The position numbers were made by a program, and so were the translations under genes. Source: Candidatus Zhuqueibacterota bacterium (GTDB lineage: Bacteria > Zhuqueibacterota > Zhuqueibacteria > Residuimicrobiales > Krinioviventaceae). From it: a stretch of 36,273 nucleotides of DNA. Of the stretch, positions 25,799-33,602 are shown piece after piece. Under the pieces are notes generated by a model, which had not been told where the DNA came from, ran no database searches, and worked only from the letters and a program-made list of their open reading frames with translations. The stretch lies in contig JAFGKD010000128.1 of assembly GCA_016928775.1 (NCBI GenBank), positions 1 to 36,273 on the forward strand, written 5' to 3'. Every line of letters begins with the position of its first letter. The first letter of the stretch is position 1.

Positions 25799-26502
25799 AT
25801 GAAGAAACATATATTAGTTATTGGTTCACTTGTTTTTCTTGTTCTAATCTCCTGCGCTGAAAAGGCACAAATACAGGACGTTCAGGAGCTTTTGCCTGAG
25901 GCCAATTCGTATGTAATCGAGCGGATTGCGGAGTATTCACAAATTTCTCAGGAACACAAAACGGAGCTGGAAAAAATAGCTCGTTTTATCAACGAAAAGC
26001 AGGGGGACGCCACCGAATTAATTTTTATCTGCACGCACAATTCGCGGCGCAGCCACATGTCACAAATTTGGGCGCAAGTTGCAGCGCACTATTATGGTTT
26101 CGATCAGGTTATCACCTATTCGGGCGGCACAGAGAGCACCGCGTTTAATCCGCGTGCCGTGCGTGCTTTGCAAAAAGCCGGTCTGAGCATCGAGCGGCAG
26201 GATGAATCAGACAATCCTGTTTACGTAATAAACTACTTGGAAACGGCCGAAGCGATGCATGCTTTTTCAAAAACATTTTCACACGAAACAAATCCGCAAG
26301 ATGGTTTTTGCGCGTGATGACCTGCAGTCAGGCAGACGAGTCGTGTCCTTTTGTACCGGGCGCGGAACAACGAATTGCCATTCCGTATGATGACCCCAAG
26401 GCATTTGACGGGACAGATCAGGAGGAAGCCAAATATGATGAACGGTGTCGACAAATTGCGCGAGAGATGTTTTATATTTTTGCGCAGGCGGTATCGGTTT
26501 AA
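25799..26502 (+). pseudogene. Lipoprotein of the arsenate reductase / low-molecular-weight phosphatase family, frameshifted
   Basis: ATG 25799 opens a lipoprotein signal (MKKHILVIGSLVFLVLISC, lipobox LISC). LIFICTHNSRRSHMSQIWAQ carries the C-x5-R-S phosphate loop of low-molecular-weight phosphatases and their ArsC relatives. The frame stops at TGA 26313 after DGFCA, but the next frame continues without a gap as VMTCSQADESCPFVPGAEQR...YDDPKAFDGTDQEEAKYDER to 26502. This is the expected C-terminus with its conserved Asp (YDDP) and extra cysteines. Restoring one base near 26310 rebuilds the full protein. It is either a recent one-base deletion or a sequencing error. An exported version of this reductase is itself unusual; the neighbouring ACR3 fragment supports an arsenic link. 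Confidence 0.75.
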
Positions 26503-26731
26503 GCACGCGCTTGGGCTGATGACATTGGTATCTTTGTTTACGGCTTGTGCCCTGGATATGCGTGCCGTTGAGCAGAGCGATAATCCATTGAGCCTTTATT
26601 TTGCTGATACTCTGTCCGAGTCGGGAATTTATGCGGCAGCCGTTGAAAAATTTTTACCGCATGTTATTGAAAAAACGTCGACAGATGAGATTCGAAAATT
26701 GAGCACTAGTGATGTTCTCGCTCAAGGGTGA
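26435..26731 (+). CDS. Small hypothetical lipoprotein, probably 3'-truncated
   Basis: 98 residues from ATG 26435, with AGGAGG nine bases upstream, inside the end of the phosphatase gene (68-bp overlap). A basic N-terminus (LRERCFIFLRRRYRFKHALG) and hydrophobic run end in a lipobox SLFTAC. The rest (MRAVEQSDNPLSLYFADTLS...) resembles nothing I recognise. The last residues overlap the start of the ACR3 fragment near 26705, where a junction is likely, so the natural C-terminus may be lost. The ribosome site could be a coincidence of the phosphatase codons DQEEA. Confidence 0.4.
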   Translation: MMNGVDKLRERCFIFLRRRYRFKHALGLMTLVSLFTACALDMRAVEQSDNPLSLYFADTLSESGIYAAAVEKFLPHVIEKTSTDEIRKLSTSDVLAQG

Positions 26732-27045
26732 GGTGATAGTCAAGATTCCGCTGGATGTGGTACGAATCGCCGTTCCGTCATTGGTCTGTTTTGTATTGAT
26801 GTTTTTGGTGTCGTTTTATATGGGCAGAAAGGTGCGTGCGGATTATTCCAAGATGACGACGTTGTCATTTAAAGCGGCATCGAATAATTTTGAACTGGCT
26901 GTGGCGGTGTTTGGCATCAACTCGGGAGAGGCGTTCGCGGCGGTTATTGGGCCGCTCGTGGAAGTGCCGGTATTGATTGGACTGGTGAATGTGGCGTTAT
27001 GGTGTCAGAAAGAGTATTTTGGGAGAGTTGAAAAAGGGACTAACA
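26709..27045 (+). pseudogene. ACR3-type arsenite efflux transporter, C-terminal fragment
   Basis: FSLKGEVIVKIPLDVVRIAV, FVLMFLVSFYMGRKVRADYS, TTLSFKAASNNFELAVAVFG and EAFAAVIGPLVEVPVLIGLV are the last transmembrane helices of ACR3 (bile-acid/arsenite transporter family); AASNNFELA and GPLVEVPVLIGLVN are near-invariant family text. About 250 N-terminal residues, including the Cys of helix 4, are missing, and four residues are deleted between ELA and VAVFG relative to the usual ELAIAVAVAVFG. The normal stop is also lost: the frame runs on to 27365 antisense to the next gene. Not functional. Together with the phosphatase-like gene it marks a former arsenic-resistance cassette. Confidence 0.8.
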
Positions 27046-27092
27046 CCAGCATAGCTGCCATAAACAAATACCTGGGAAGAATAAAGAGGGAT

Positions 27093-27132
27093 AAAAAAAG
27101 ACAGCGAACGTTAATGCTTGCCGCTGTCTTTT
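27093..27132 (-). terminator. Rho-independent terminator of the cytochrome operon
   Basis: On the minus strand AAAAGACAGCG (27132-27122) pairs perfectly with CGCTGTCTTTT (27106-27096) over 11 bp with a 15-base loop, and the transcript continues in seven U residues (27099-27093). It lies 13 bp after the last stop codon of the minus-strand operon. Confidence 0.85.
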
Positions 27133-27144
27133 GCGAAGAAGAAA

Positions 27145-27660
27145 TTATTTTACGGATTTTAAATAAATATGATAAACATCGTCGAGTTTTCGGCTCCAGT
27201 GCTGCATGCCTTGCTCGCTCAGCTTGTCGATCATCGGCGCCGGCAGAAAATCGGCTATCACCTTATAAATTTGTCCGGGCTGCAACTCTTGCAAGTCCTG
27301 TGAAACCTGGCGGTACGGGTATTCGCCGGCAGCCAGCAATTCACGGGCATCCAGCGTTTTGGTGATTTTAGAGTCGTCGAACCAGTCCGGCGGTTGCGAG
27401 GGGACGCCGTCGGTTTCCACCTGAACATTGAGTTTCGGCTGGCCGACCGCCTCGCGCAAATCATTCACCAGTTCATCGATGGCGATATTGCCGACGTTGG
27501 CTGCCTGCTGCAGCGACGTTACTTTGGCCACGGTTTTTCGCAGCACCGGATTTTTCAACCTGGAAAACATCGGCACCTTTGCAATTAATTTATCTTCCAA
27601 CTCGGGATAGGCGTCGAGCAATTGCGCAACCTTGACTCGAGGGGTAATTTCCAGTTTCAT
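27145..27660 (-). CDS. DUF1858/DUF2249-type small protein, last gene of the operon
   Basis: 171 residues, AAGGAG ahead of the ATG at 27660. The N-terminal half (VAQLLDAYPELEDKLIAKVP...NPVLRKTVAKVTSLQQAANV) is a DUF1858 domain with the helical LL-x-x-YPELE pattern. The C-terminal half (TKTLDARELLAAGEYPYRQV...LQPGQIYKVIADFLPAPMID) is DUF2249-like: L-D-x-R, a PG turn and a sirA/TusA-type fold. These domains accompany hemerythrin-DUF438 proteins and NO-related regulons in many anaerobes, where they are thought to help in NO or redox sensing or metal-centre repair; the exact function is unknown. Two bases separate it from the DUF438 gene, so translation is coupled. Confidence 0.8.
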   Translation of the reverse strand: MKLEITPRVKVAQLLDAYPELEDKLIAKVPMFSRLKNPVLRKTVAKVTSLQQAANVGNIAIDELVNDLREAVGQPKLNVQVETDGVPSQPPDWFDDSKITKTLDARELLAAGEYPYRQVSQDLQELQPGQIYKVIADFLPAPMIDKLSEQGMQHWSRKLDDVYHIYLKSVK

Positions 27661-27662
27661 GG

Positions 27663-28889
27663 TTACTCCTTTCGATACGACAGCAACCGCTGTTCACCTT
27701 CCAGTTTTCGCAGCTCTGTCAGATCCTGCGACACCTCGATGGTGCCCAGATAATCGCCGCCATCGTTACGCAATGCAAAATATTCAATATGAATAAACCG
27801 GCCGTTCAGCTGAATCCAGAACGGCGCGCTGTCGGCCTTGCCGGCTTTGAAATCGCTGATGATTTGCTCCACAATATCGACGCTGGAAGGGGGGTGGCAC
27901 ATGCGCACATCGCGGTTGAGGATGGCGCGGGTGCGGTCAAAAATGCGTTCCTTGCCCCGGGTAAAATATTTCACCTTGTCATCCTTGTCCACAAAGGTGA
28001 TATCGACTGGCAGGGTGTTCAACAGAATGGTTAATTCTTCCAGGGAAAAACTGCCGCTGGGCAATTGAATGCGGCCGGTCTCGCCGGGGATGGTTTCTTC
28101 GGCATGCACGTCTTCCGGTTCCCATGATTCTTTGGGATCGTACAAACAAAAGCCGATCTCGACGGATTGCTTGTAAATTTCATACCATTCCTGGGTGGTA
28201 AATTTTTCCATGCACATGGGAAACAGAATCTGCTCTTCTTTGTAAACCATTTCTTCGATGGCGGTGAGCAGCGGCTGAAACACCAGATCGATGACGGTTT
28301 GCCATTCGGATTTTTCCGCGGATTCTGTACCGTGCACCGCTTCTTTGGCGGCTTTGAGCTGGTCGCGAATTTCATCGTGTTTGCCCCACATCACCGCCGG
28401 CGGGCCGGTAACGCCTTTTTGTTCGAGATACGGAAACACCAGGTTCTCTTTACGACGATAATGCTTTTCAACATCCGCCAGAATATTGACGTGCTGATGC
28501 AGTTCGTTCAAAAAATCTTCCATCTCGATGTCCGACAGCTTTTTAAAAAGCGTCTGGGTTTGGGCTATTTCAAGCTGCAAGGCGCGATTTTCTTCGATAA
28601 ACGTGTGCACCGGGTGGCCCGCAGGCACGTCCTCGATGCCGGTATCTTTATCCACCACACCCTTGAGCGCCTCGGAATGCACGTCGCATAATTTTATCAC
28701 CTCTTCCTGAGGCAAGCCTTCGGCGATGAGTTCCTGTTCCACCTCCACAACTTCTCCGTAGGGAATGGCGCCCAGCATTTTCAGTAACTGTGCTCGAACC
28801 GCATCCGCCGACTTGCCTTTGTGAAGCTGCAAAATCATATGTTTCAGCAACTCTTTGCGTTTTTCGGAATTGTTAATGAGTTCACTCAT
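27663..28889 (-). CDS. DUF438 / hemerythrin-like / PAS protein
   Basis: 408 residues, GGAGG just before the ATG at 28889. Residues ~10-80 are DUF438 (LLKHMILQLHKGKSADAVRA, EEVIKLCDVHSEALKG). About 90-235 form a hemerythrin HHE domain with the iron ligands H-x-FIEEN, ELHQHVNILADVEKHYRRKE, MWGKHDEIRDQL and YKEEQILFP. About 275-400 are a PAS domain (LEELTILLNTLPVDITFVDK...MCHPPSSVDIVEQIISDFK) whose MCHPP motif is the known heme or NO-linked signature of this family. No kinase or DNA-binding output is present. It probably senses or binds NO or O2 in the cytoplasm. Its position inside a nitrite/hydroxylamine operon supports a nitrosative-stress role. Confidence 0.88.
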   Translation of the reverse strand: MSELINNSEKRKELLKHMILQLHKGKSADAVRAQLLKMLGAIPYGEVVEVEQELIAEGLPQEEVIKLCDVHSEALKGVVDKDTGIEDVPAGHPVHTFIEENRALQLEIAQTQTLFKKLSDIEMEDFLNELHQHVNILADVEKHYRRKENLVFPYLEQKGVTGPPAVMWGKHDEIRDQLKAAKEAVHGTESAEKSEWQTVIDLVFQPLLTAIEEMVYKEEQILFPMCMEKFTTQEWYEIYKQSVEIGFCLYDPKESWEPEDVHAEETIPGETGRIQLPSGSFSLEELTILLNTLPVDITFVDKDDKVKYFTRGKERIFDRTRAILNRDVRMCHPPSSVDIVEQIISDFKAGKADSAPFWIQLNGRFIHIEYFALRNDGGDYLGTIEVSQDLTELRKLEGEQRLLSYRKE

Positions 28890-28916
28890 AAATCCTCCAG
28901 ATTAATCAATGCTCAA

Positions 28917-29906
28917 TTAGCGAGCGTGTTGATACGCCGGATCATCAATTCGTTCCAGATGATGCCGGTACTCGTTGATGGAAATTGAATTCTGCCACAC
29001 ACCGCCTAGCCGCGCCAGGCCGTCTCCAATCAAAAACAAGCCGATGATTAACAACGCGACAGTCAATGGTTTCAGCGGCAGCTTGCGCAGCGGTGCGGAA
29101 AAGCTCAAAGTATCCGGCACCGGACAGGCCGCCACACATTGCAAACAGGCATGGCATTCATCCGAATGTACTGTTTTTTGCCGATGCACTGAAATATTGG
29201 CCGGGCACACGCGGCTGCATTTTTTACAATCGGTGCAGGTTGTTGTGTTGCGGCGAATTTTGAAAAAGCTTGCCAGACTTGTGAGGCCCAACAGCGCGCC
29301 ATAAGGACAAAGATAGCGGCACCAAAAATGTCGCACCAGCACGGACAATAAAATCAAACCGGCAATTGCTTTGATCGTCAGCGCCGAGGCGTCGGTGAAA
29401 AAATAGAGCATTTTGATGTCGGCGACCCGATTGTAAGGGCCATACAAAAAATCGCGCAGCGCTTCGGCACTCATGCCGAGAATGGCCACGACAAAAAAGC
29501 CCAGCAGGATGTACTTTAAACTGCGCAGCGGCCAGTCCAGCCAGCGCCAGACGCGCCGCGGTTTATCAAAAAGCCGGGAATGAACTCGGGCAAGTGCCTC
29601 GGAAAGTAATCCGAACGGACAAACCCAGCTGCAAAATCCTCGTTTTAAAATCAGCGCGGTGGCCAGGATGAACAGAAAAATCAACAGCCCGGCCGGGTGG
29701 ATCAGGTTAAAGTCGCCGGACACCAGCCAGTATTTCAGGCTCATTAACGAGCTGATGGGCAGAAACGCCTCGACTCCGGGCGGCCGGGTGACGGTGACGG
29801 CTCCGCCGCGTTCCAGTTGCTGCACAAAAAGGTAAAACTGAATGCCAATGCCGATGGTTACAAGGGCAAAGCCAAGCTGGGTCAAGCGGCGGATGTGGCG
29901 CTCCAA
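28917..29906 (-). CDS. NapH-like membrane 4Fe-4S quinol-oxidising protein
   Basis: 329 residues from a TTG at 29906; an in-frame TGA lies 50 bp upstream and no ATG intervenes, so TTG is the only reasonable start. Two transmembrane helices precede GFCSWVCPFGLLSE, two more precede FWCRYLCPYGALLG (the twin C-x3-CP loops of the NapH/NosR/CcoG family), followed by two cytoplasmic ferredoxin clusters, CTDCKKCSRVCPAN and CHACLQCVAACPVPD. A last transmembrane helix is near the C-terminus. NapH-type proteins take electrons from menaquinol and hand them to periplasmic cytochromes. Here the partner would be the hexaheme protein encoded 26 bp upstream. The fold and cysteines are complete. Confidence 0.88.
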   Translation of the reverse strand: MERHIRRLTQLGFALVTIGIGIQFYLFVQQLERGGAVTVTRPPGVEAFLPISSLMSLKYWLVSGDFNLIHPAGLLIFLFILATALILKRGFCSWVCPFGLLSEALARVHSRLFDKPRRVWRWLDWPLRSLKYILLGFFVVAILGMSAEALRDFLYGPYNRVADIKMLYFFTDASALTIKAIAGLILLSVLVRHFWCRYLCPYGALLGLTSLASFFKIRRNTTTCTDCKKCSRVCPANISVHRQKTVHSDECHACLQCVAACPVPDTLSFSAPLRKLPLKPLTVALLIIGLFLIGDGLARLGGVWQNSISINEYRHHLERIDDPAYQHAR

Positions 29907-29932
29907 AAATTTCTTAACTCGTATGGTACGTT

Positions 29933-31417
29933 CTATGGTTGACTTTTTAAATATTCATCTCGTAAATACTCTTGCATCGGTTCATCGCGGGCGTCATCTT
30001 GTGTCGGGCGCACATATTCCAGCGGCGACGGGCTGTCCATGGCCAGGATGGAATGACACAAGGTGCAGTCATGATTCATGGTTTGACCGGCCTCGGTTTT
30101 CAACGTCTGGGTATGGCAGCGGAAACAGCCCAGATCGCGATCGTGCCCGACATGGCTGGGATAGGTTCCCCATTTGATCCGCATATAATGATGCCGGTTG
30201 ACGGCATAAATATCCTGCAGGGTTTGCACCGCCTCGGCAATTTCCGCACTCAAAGCGCGAAACACGATGGGATACTGTCGTGAATAAAAACCGGAAATGT
30301 GATATTCAATGCTTTGCAGGGCCGCCGGTTTGTCCGCGTACGAACCCACCAACGCCGCCAGTGCTTCCCGTTTGATAAACGGCAGATCGCGGTCGATCTT
30401 ACCGGCGCGGATGGCCTCATCCACTGCCCGTTCCGGGTCTTTGTAAATATGTGTCGCCCGGTTGTGGCAATCGATGCAGTCCATGACGCGCTCTTCTTCC
30501 TCCGATTCGGTCGCAATGGCGCGCTCGTTGTAGTAAACCTTGAACGAAGCATCCGGCTGCTTGACGCGAACCTCCAGCATTTGCCGGCGCTCGCCGTCCA
30601 CAGAAATGTACCGAACCTGATTGCCCATCACATGCCAATGGGCGCCGGCCGCATACCCGGCATGGCCGGGATCGATTTTGACGCTGAGTGTGGTGTAAAA
30701 CGGCGTATTCAGGCTGTCGGATTGATAATTGATGTAGGTATTCTGTTCCTGACCATAGAATTTTTCCGGCCAGTGGCAATGCTCGCAGGTTTCACGCGCC
30801 GGCCGCAGGGTGTGAACCGGTGTTGGAATTGGCTGATTGTAGGTATTGGTAGCCGCCAGCACCATTTGCCGGATGCCGTTCAATTTGGAAGCGATCAACG
30901 CATCCAGACCTTCTCCAACGTGGCACTCCACGCACGGCGCTCTGGCGTGCGGCGACCGCTGATGCGTTACCCATTCCGGATTCATCACCGTGTGGCAGGC
31001 CGTACCGCAAAATTCAGATTGATCCATAAAATGCAGCATGCGCAGCGTGGCGACGGCGAGAATGATGACGTTAACGATGGTTAGAATCGCAATAGTTCGG
31101 AATAAACGGGCGCCGATTTGTTTCGGCGCCAATTCTTCTTGCTGGAATTGATTTGACATCAATTCTGACGTAGATTTGCCGGTATCTTTTTTCAGCTTGC
31201 TCCAACTTAGTGGAATCAGAATCAAGCCGATGATAAAGAGCACCGGAAACGCCAGATAAGTGATCAGCCCAAAATAGGCGTTGCGAATAAGCCCGGCTGT
31301 ATGTGCGGTTTCGAAAACAAAAAATGAAATCACCGTGCCTGTCACCAGAATGACACCGAGTTTGCCAATCCAATTGACAGAAACACCTCGGAGAAAATTT
31401 TTATATTTTTTCCACAT
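29933..31417 (-). CDS. Membrane-bound hexaheme cytochrome c (NapC/NrfH-related head)
   Basis: 494 residues, AGGATG before the ATG at 31417. Three hydrophobic helices (~16-35, ~50-72, ~105-127) anchor a periplasmic domain with six heme-binding motifs: CGTACH (137-142, the C-x3-CH form seen in some NapC/NrfH hemes), CVECH, CEHCH, CIDCH, CFRCH and CTLCH. HTVMNPEWVTHQRSPHARAP around heme 1-2 is the NapC/NrfH quinol-site text, where family members read MxP-x4-Y-x2-SxH. It should pass electrons from menaquinol or the NapH-like protein to the octaheme enzyme encoded 8 bp upstream. Two extra N-terminal helices and two extra C-terminal hemes distinguish it from the standard 4-heme NapC. Confidence 0.88.
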   Translation of the reverse strand: MWKKYKNFLRGVSVNWIGKLGVILVTGTVISFFVFETAHTAGLIRNAYFGLITYLAFPVLFIIGLILIPLSWSKLKKDTGKSTSELMSNQFQQEELAPKQIGARLFRTIAILTIVNVIILAVATLRMLHFMDQSEFCGTACHTVMNPEWVTHQRSPHARAPCVECHVGEGLDALIASKLNGIRQMVLAATNTYNQPIPTPVHTLRPARETCEHCHWPEKFYGQEQNTYINYQSDSLNTPFYTTLSVKIDPGHAGYAAGAHWHVMGNQVRYISVDGERRQMLEVRVKQPDASFKVYYNERAIATESEEEERVMDCIDCHNRATHIYKDPERAVDEAIRAGKIDRDLPFIKREALAALVGSYADKPAALQSIEYHISGFYSRQYPIVFRALSAEIAEAVQTLQDIYAVNRHHYMRIKWGTYPSHVGHDRDLGCFRCHTQTLKTEAGQTMNHDCTLCHSILAMDSPSPLEYVRPTQDDARDEPMQEYLRDEYLKSQP

Positions 31418-31425
31418 GCGTCATC

Positions 31426-32739
31426 CTATTCGCTTTCAAACATTGATTGGTAAATTCCCTGCATCTTGCCGGAGCGAATATTCTTTTTCAATTCACTGGT
31501 TGAGCCATTGAGCCATTGGTGCATCGGATCGTTGGTTAACAGGTTGTTAATATACGTATTAATCTCTTCATCTTCATAGGCGCGGGCTTGGGGCAAAAAT
31601 TTGAAATAAAAGTGCTTGGCCACGTCGTAAAATCCATGCCACCACGTATAATCCGGCCCCATCATTGAAGCGCCGTGCTGAGCGCGCCGTCCTTCGTGAT
31701 GCCACAATTCCCAAAAGCTCCATTCGATGTCGTTGGAAAAACTGGCCGGATTTTCCAGCAAGCCTTTTTCGCGAACCATGGTGATTATATCCTGCGACGG
31801 TTTGGCGAATTTTTCATTGTACAATTTTACTGATGCATCGAACTGATAGTAGTGGCCATCCACAAAAACGCTGCCATGGCAGGTGCGGCACACGTCCTTC
31901 ATGGATTCACGGCGTTGCCGCCAGTTTTCTTTTTTGGTAGAAATAATCGGTCGCAGCGTCCACGAAATGCGGCCGCCGGCGTCATGCGTGCAAGCCTGGG
32001 TGCTGGTTGCGGACATGTGACAGGTGGCACACGTTGGGGCCGCAAAATAGTCCTCGCCAACGACCCATGGATCGGCATCAAGATTCATCTCATCAATATT
32101 GGTGTAGTAAGTGTTGCCGTGCTTGGATTCTTCGAAAACTTCTTTTTGCGGGTGATCAGGCCCCAGGTGACATTTGGAGCAGGATTCCGGCTGCCGCGCC
32201 TGGGCTTTGGAAAACGAGTGACGAACGTGACAGGCATTACAAGATCCCAGCGATCCATCCGGATTGATGCGGCCGATGCCGGAATTGGGCCAGGTTTCCA
32301 TGGATAACATGTTATCAGACCGAGGATCAATTTTCATTTTCGCGCCATGGCAAGCCTCGCATCCTTGAATTGCCGCTGGATGCCCGGCAGAAACATGCGC
32401 CAGATAGGCATCATTGGAATCCAGAATTTGTCCGGCTTTGGCATGATACGAATTGGCAACCTCCGCCATTTCTTGCCGGTGACACGTGCCGCAATCCCTG
32501 GGCGTTACCAGCGTGGCAATGTAGGCATCGTAATGCATGAATGCGTCGGGGTCGGATTTTTGCGCACCGTGACAATCAATGCAGCGCACTTTGTGCAGCG
32601 CGTGAGACGACTCAAACCACTGGTTGTAAAGGCCGGTGGTTTCTTTTTTATGGCAGGTCATACAACGACCAGCCACGCCGGCATTGGTTTGGGCTGATAC
32701 GAGCATAGCATCACACAGCAACATTGCCATCAGCGTCAA
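31426..32739 (-). CDS. Octaheme cytochrome c of the hydroxylamine oxidoreductase (HAO) family
   Basis: 437 residues from TTG 32739, with eight C-x2-CH motifs: CMTCH (26-30), CIDCH, CGTCH, CEACH, CNACH, CSKCH, CATCH and CRTCH (284-288). Spacing, the CHGAKM after heme 4, and HGASMMGPDYTWWHGFYDVA near residues 360-380 match the HAO superfamily. Members in non-nitrifiers (epsilon-HAO) lack the Tyr cross-link to the catalytic heme and reduce nitrite or hydroxylamine; tyrosines occur in this loop, but by eye I cannot say whether the cross-linking one is there. The start is odd: upstream in frame stands ATG TAA AAG ACA TGC (from 32757) behind an AGAGAG ribosome site, so the original signal peptide probably began MKKTCILTLMAML with codon 2 now a stop. 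Translation must reinitiate at TTG 32739 or an internal ATG. Confidence 0.88.
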   Translation of the reverse strand: MTLMAMLLCDAMLVSAQTNAGVAGRCMTCHKKETTGLYNQWFESSHALHKVRCIDCHGAQKSDPDAFMHYDAYIATLVTPRDCGTCHRQEMAEVANSYHAKAGQILDSNDAYLAHVSAGHPAAIQGCEACHGAKMKIDPRSDNMLSMETWPNSGIGRINPDGSLGSCNACHVRHSFSKAQARQPESCSKCHLGPDHPQKEVFEESKHGNTYYTNIDEMNLDADPWVVGEDYFAAPTCATCHMSATSTQACTHDAGGRISWTLRPIISTKKENWRQRRESMKDVCRTCHGSVFVDGHYYQFDASVKLYNEKFAKPSQDIITMVREKGLLENPASFSNDIEWSFWELWHHEGRRAQHGASMMGPDYTWWHGFYDVAKHFYFKFLPQARAYEDEEINTYINNLLTNDPMHQWLNGSTSELKKNIRSGKMQGIYQSMFESE

Positions 32740-32778
32740 TATGCATGTCTTTTACATAACATACTCTCTTTTTACAGA

Positions 32779-33492
32779 TTATTTGGCTTTTTCAAAGATA
32801 AAAATATTTGCGGAAATTTCCTCGCGATTGTATGCTTTTTTTGAAAAATCGGCATACTGTTCAAGAAACCGCAAATCTGCCGCCTGATGGGCATCAATAT
32901 AAACCTGTGACGGTTGAGGATACAACGTTACCTCCTCCTTGAATACGATTTTTCCCTTTACCTGCAACTCGGTTTGAAATGGTGTTCCCCGACGATCGAT
33001 GCGTGGATAGTAGCGGTAGAATACAATTCGGTCTTTGTCCGCGGTAATTTCTGGAAAGGCATATGATGACCGCTGCAACAATGCGTCAAAGTTTAGCACC
33101 TGGAACACCCAACGGCCGCCGGTCAGCAATTTCGAGTGAACCTGTTTGATAAACCTTTCCAATTGATCCATGTCCAGATGAGCCATCACATTACCGGTGC
33201 TGAAAATGAGTGCAAAATTGGATTTCAGGTTTACGATATCTAGCATATCCATCACATAAAAGTCTGCACGAGGATAGTCCTGCCTGGCAATCCGAATCAT
33301 ATCCGCATCCCGATCAATGCCGATGGCTTTGTGGCCCTTTTCCGCAAAAACCGCCGCATAATGGCCGATGCCGCAGCCGACATCCAACACCGGGCCATCA
33401 AATGGAAGCTGTTCCTGCAAGAACCGAAACACTTTGGGTCGGTAGGGGAAAATATAATGATAATAATCCGAAAATTTTGAATAAAAAGACAT
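32779..33492 (-). CDS. Class I SAM-dependent methyltransferase
   Basis: 237 residues, GAGG five bases before the ATG at 33492. Motif I is VLDVGCGIGHYAAVFA (~35-50), the acidic end of strand 2 is IGIDRDADMI, and LIFSTGNVMAHLD is motif IV. The rest (GGRWVFQVLNFDALLQRSSY) is the usual Methyltransf_25/11 shape, with a C-terminal beta region that may bind the substrate. It is cytoplasmic, with no signal. It is the first gene after the FNR-type box and ends 21-39 bp before the octaheme cytochrome, so it is probably cotranscribed. Its substrate is unknown; a role in maturing a cofactor or quinone for the respiratory module would be an inference only. Confidence 0.85.
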   Translation of the reverse strand: MSFYSKFSDYYHYIFPYRPKVFRFLQEQLPFDGPVLDVGCGIGHYAAVFAEKGHKAIGIDRDADMIRIARQDYPRADFYVMDMLDIVNLKSNFALIFSTGNVMAHLDMDQLERFIKQVHSKLLTGGRWVFQVLNFDALLQRSSYAFPEITADKDRIVFYRYYPRIDRRGTPFQTELQVKGKIVFKEEVTLYPQPSQVYIDAHQAADLRFLEQYADFSKKAYNREEISANIFIFEKAK

Positions 33493-33560
33493 ACAGCCTC
33501 AAAAGGTTACGGTTGTCATGACGTAAAATCACGGCACATTTTGACTGCCATACCAGCCGG

Positions 33561-33602
33561 ATAATTGATCTACCTGCATATAACAGGCTTGATGCAGATC
33601 AA
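33561..33602 (-). promoter_or_regulatory. FNR/DNR-type box with class II promoter spacing
   Basis: TTGATGCAGATCAA (33589-33602) is a perfect TTGAT-N4-ATCAA palindrome, the FNR/CRP-family (FNR, DNR, NNR) consensus. On the minus strand, 22 bp after the box, AATTAT (33566-33561) matches four of six -10 positions. That puts the box centre at about -41.5, the classic activating position, with a start site near 33554 and a ~60-base leader before the methyltransferase start at 33492. Confidence 0.7.

Noticed and set aside
26709..27365. A 218-codon plus-strand reading frame taken as one protein.
   Set aside because: Only the first ~112 codons match ACR3. The rest is antisense to the DUF1858/DUF2249 gene and passes through that gene's terminator.
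30299..31084. A 261-codon plus-strand frame opposite the hexaheme cytochrome gene.
   Set aside because: Antisense shadow: the other strand has six heme motifs in a conserved protein, and this frame has no ribosome site or recognisable domain.
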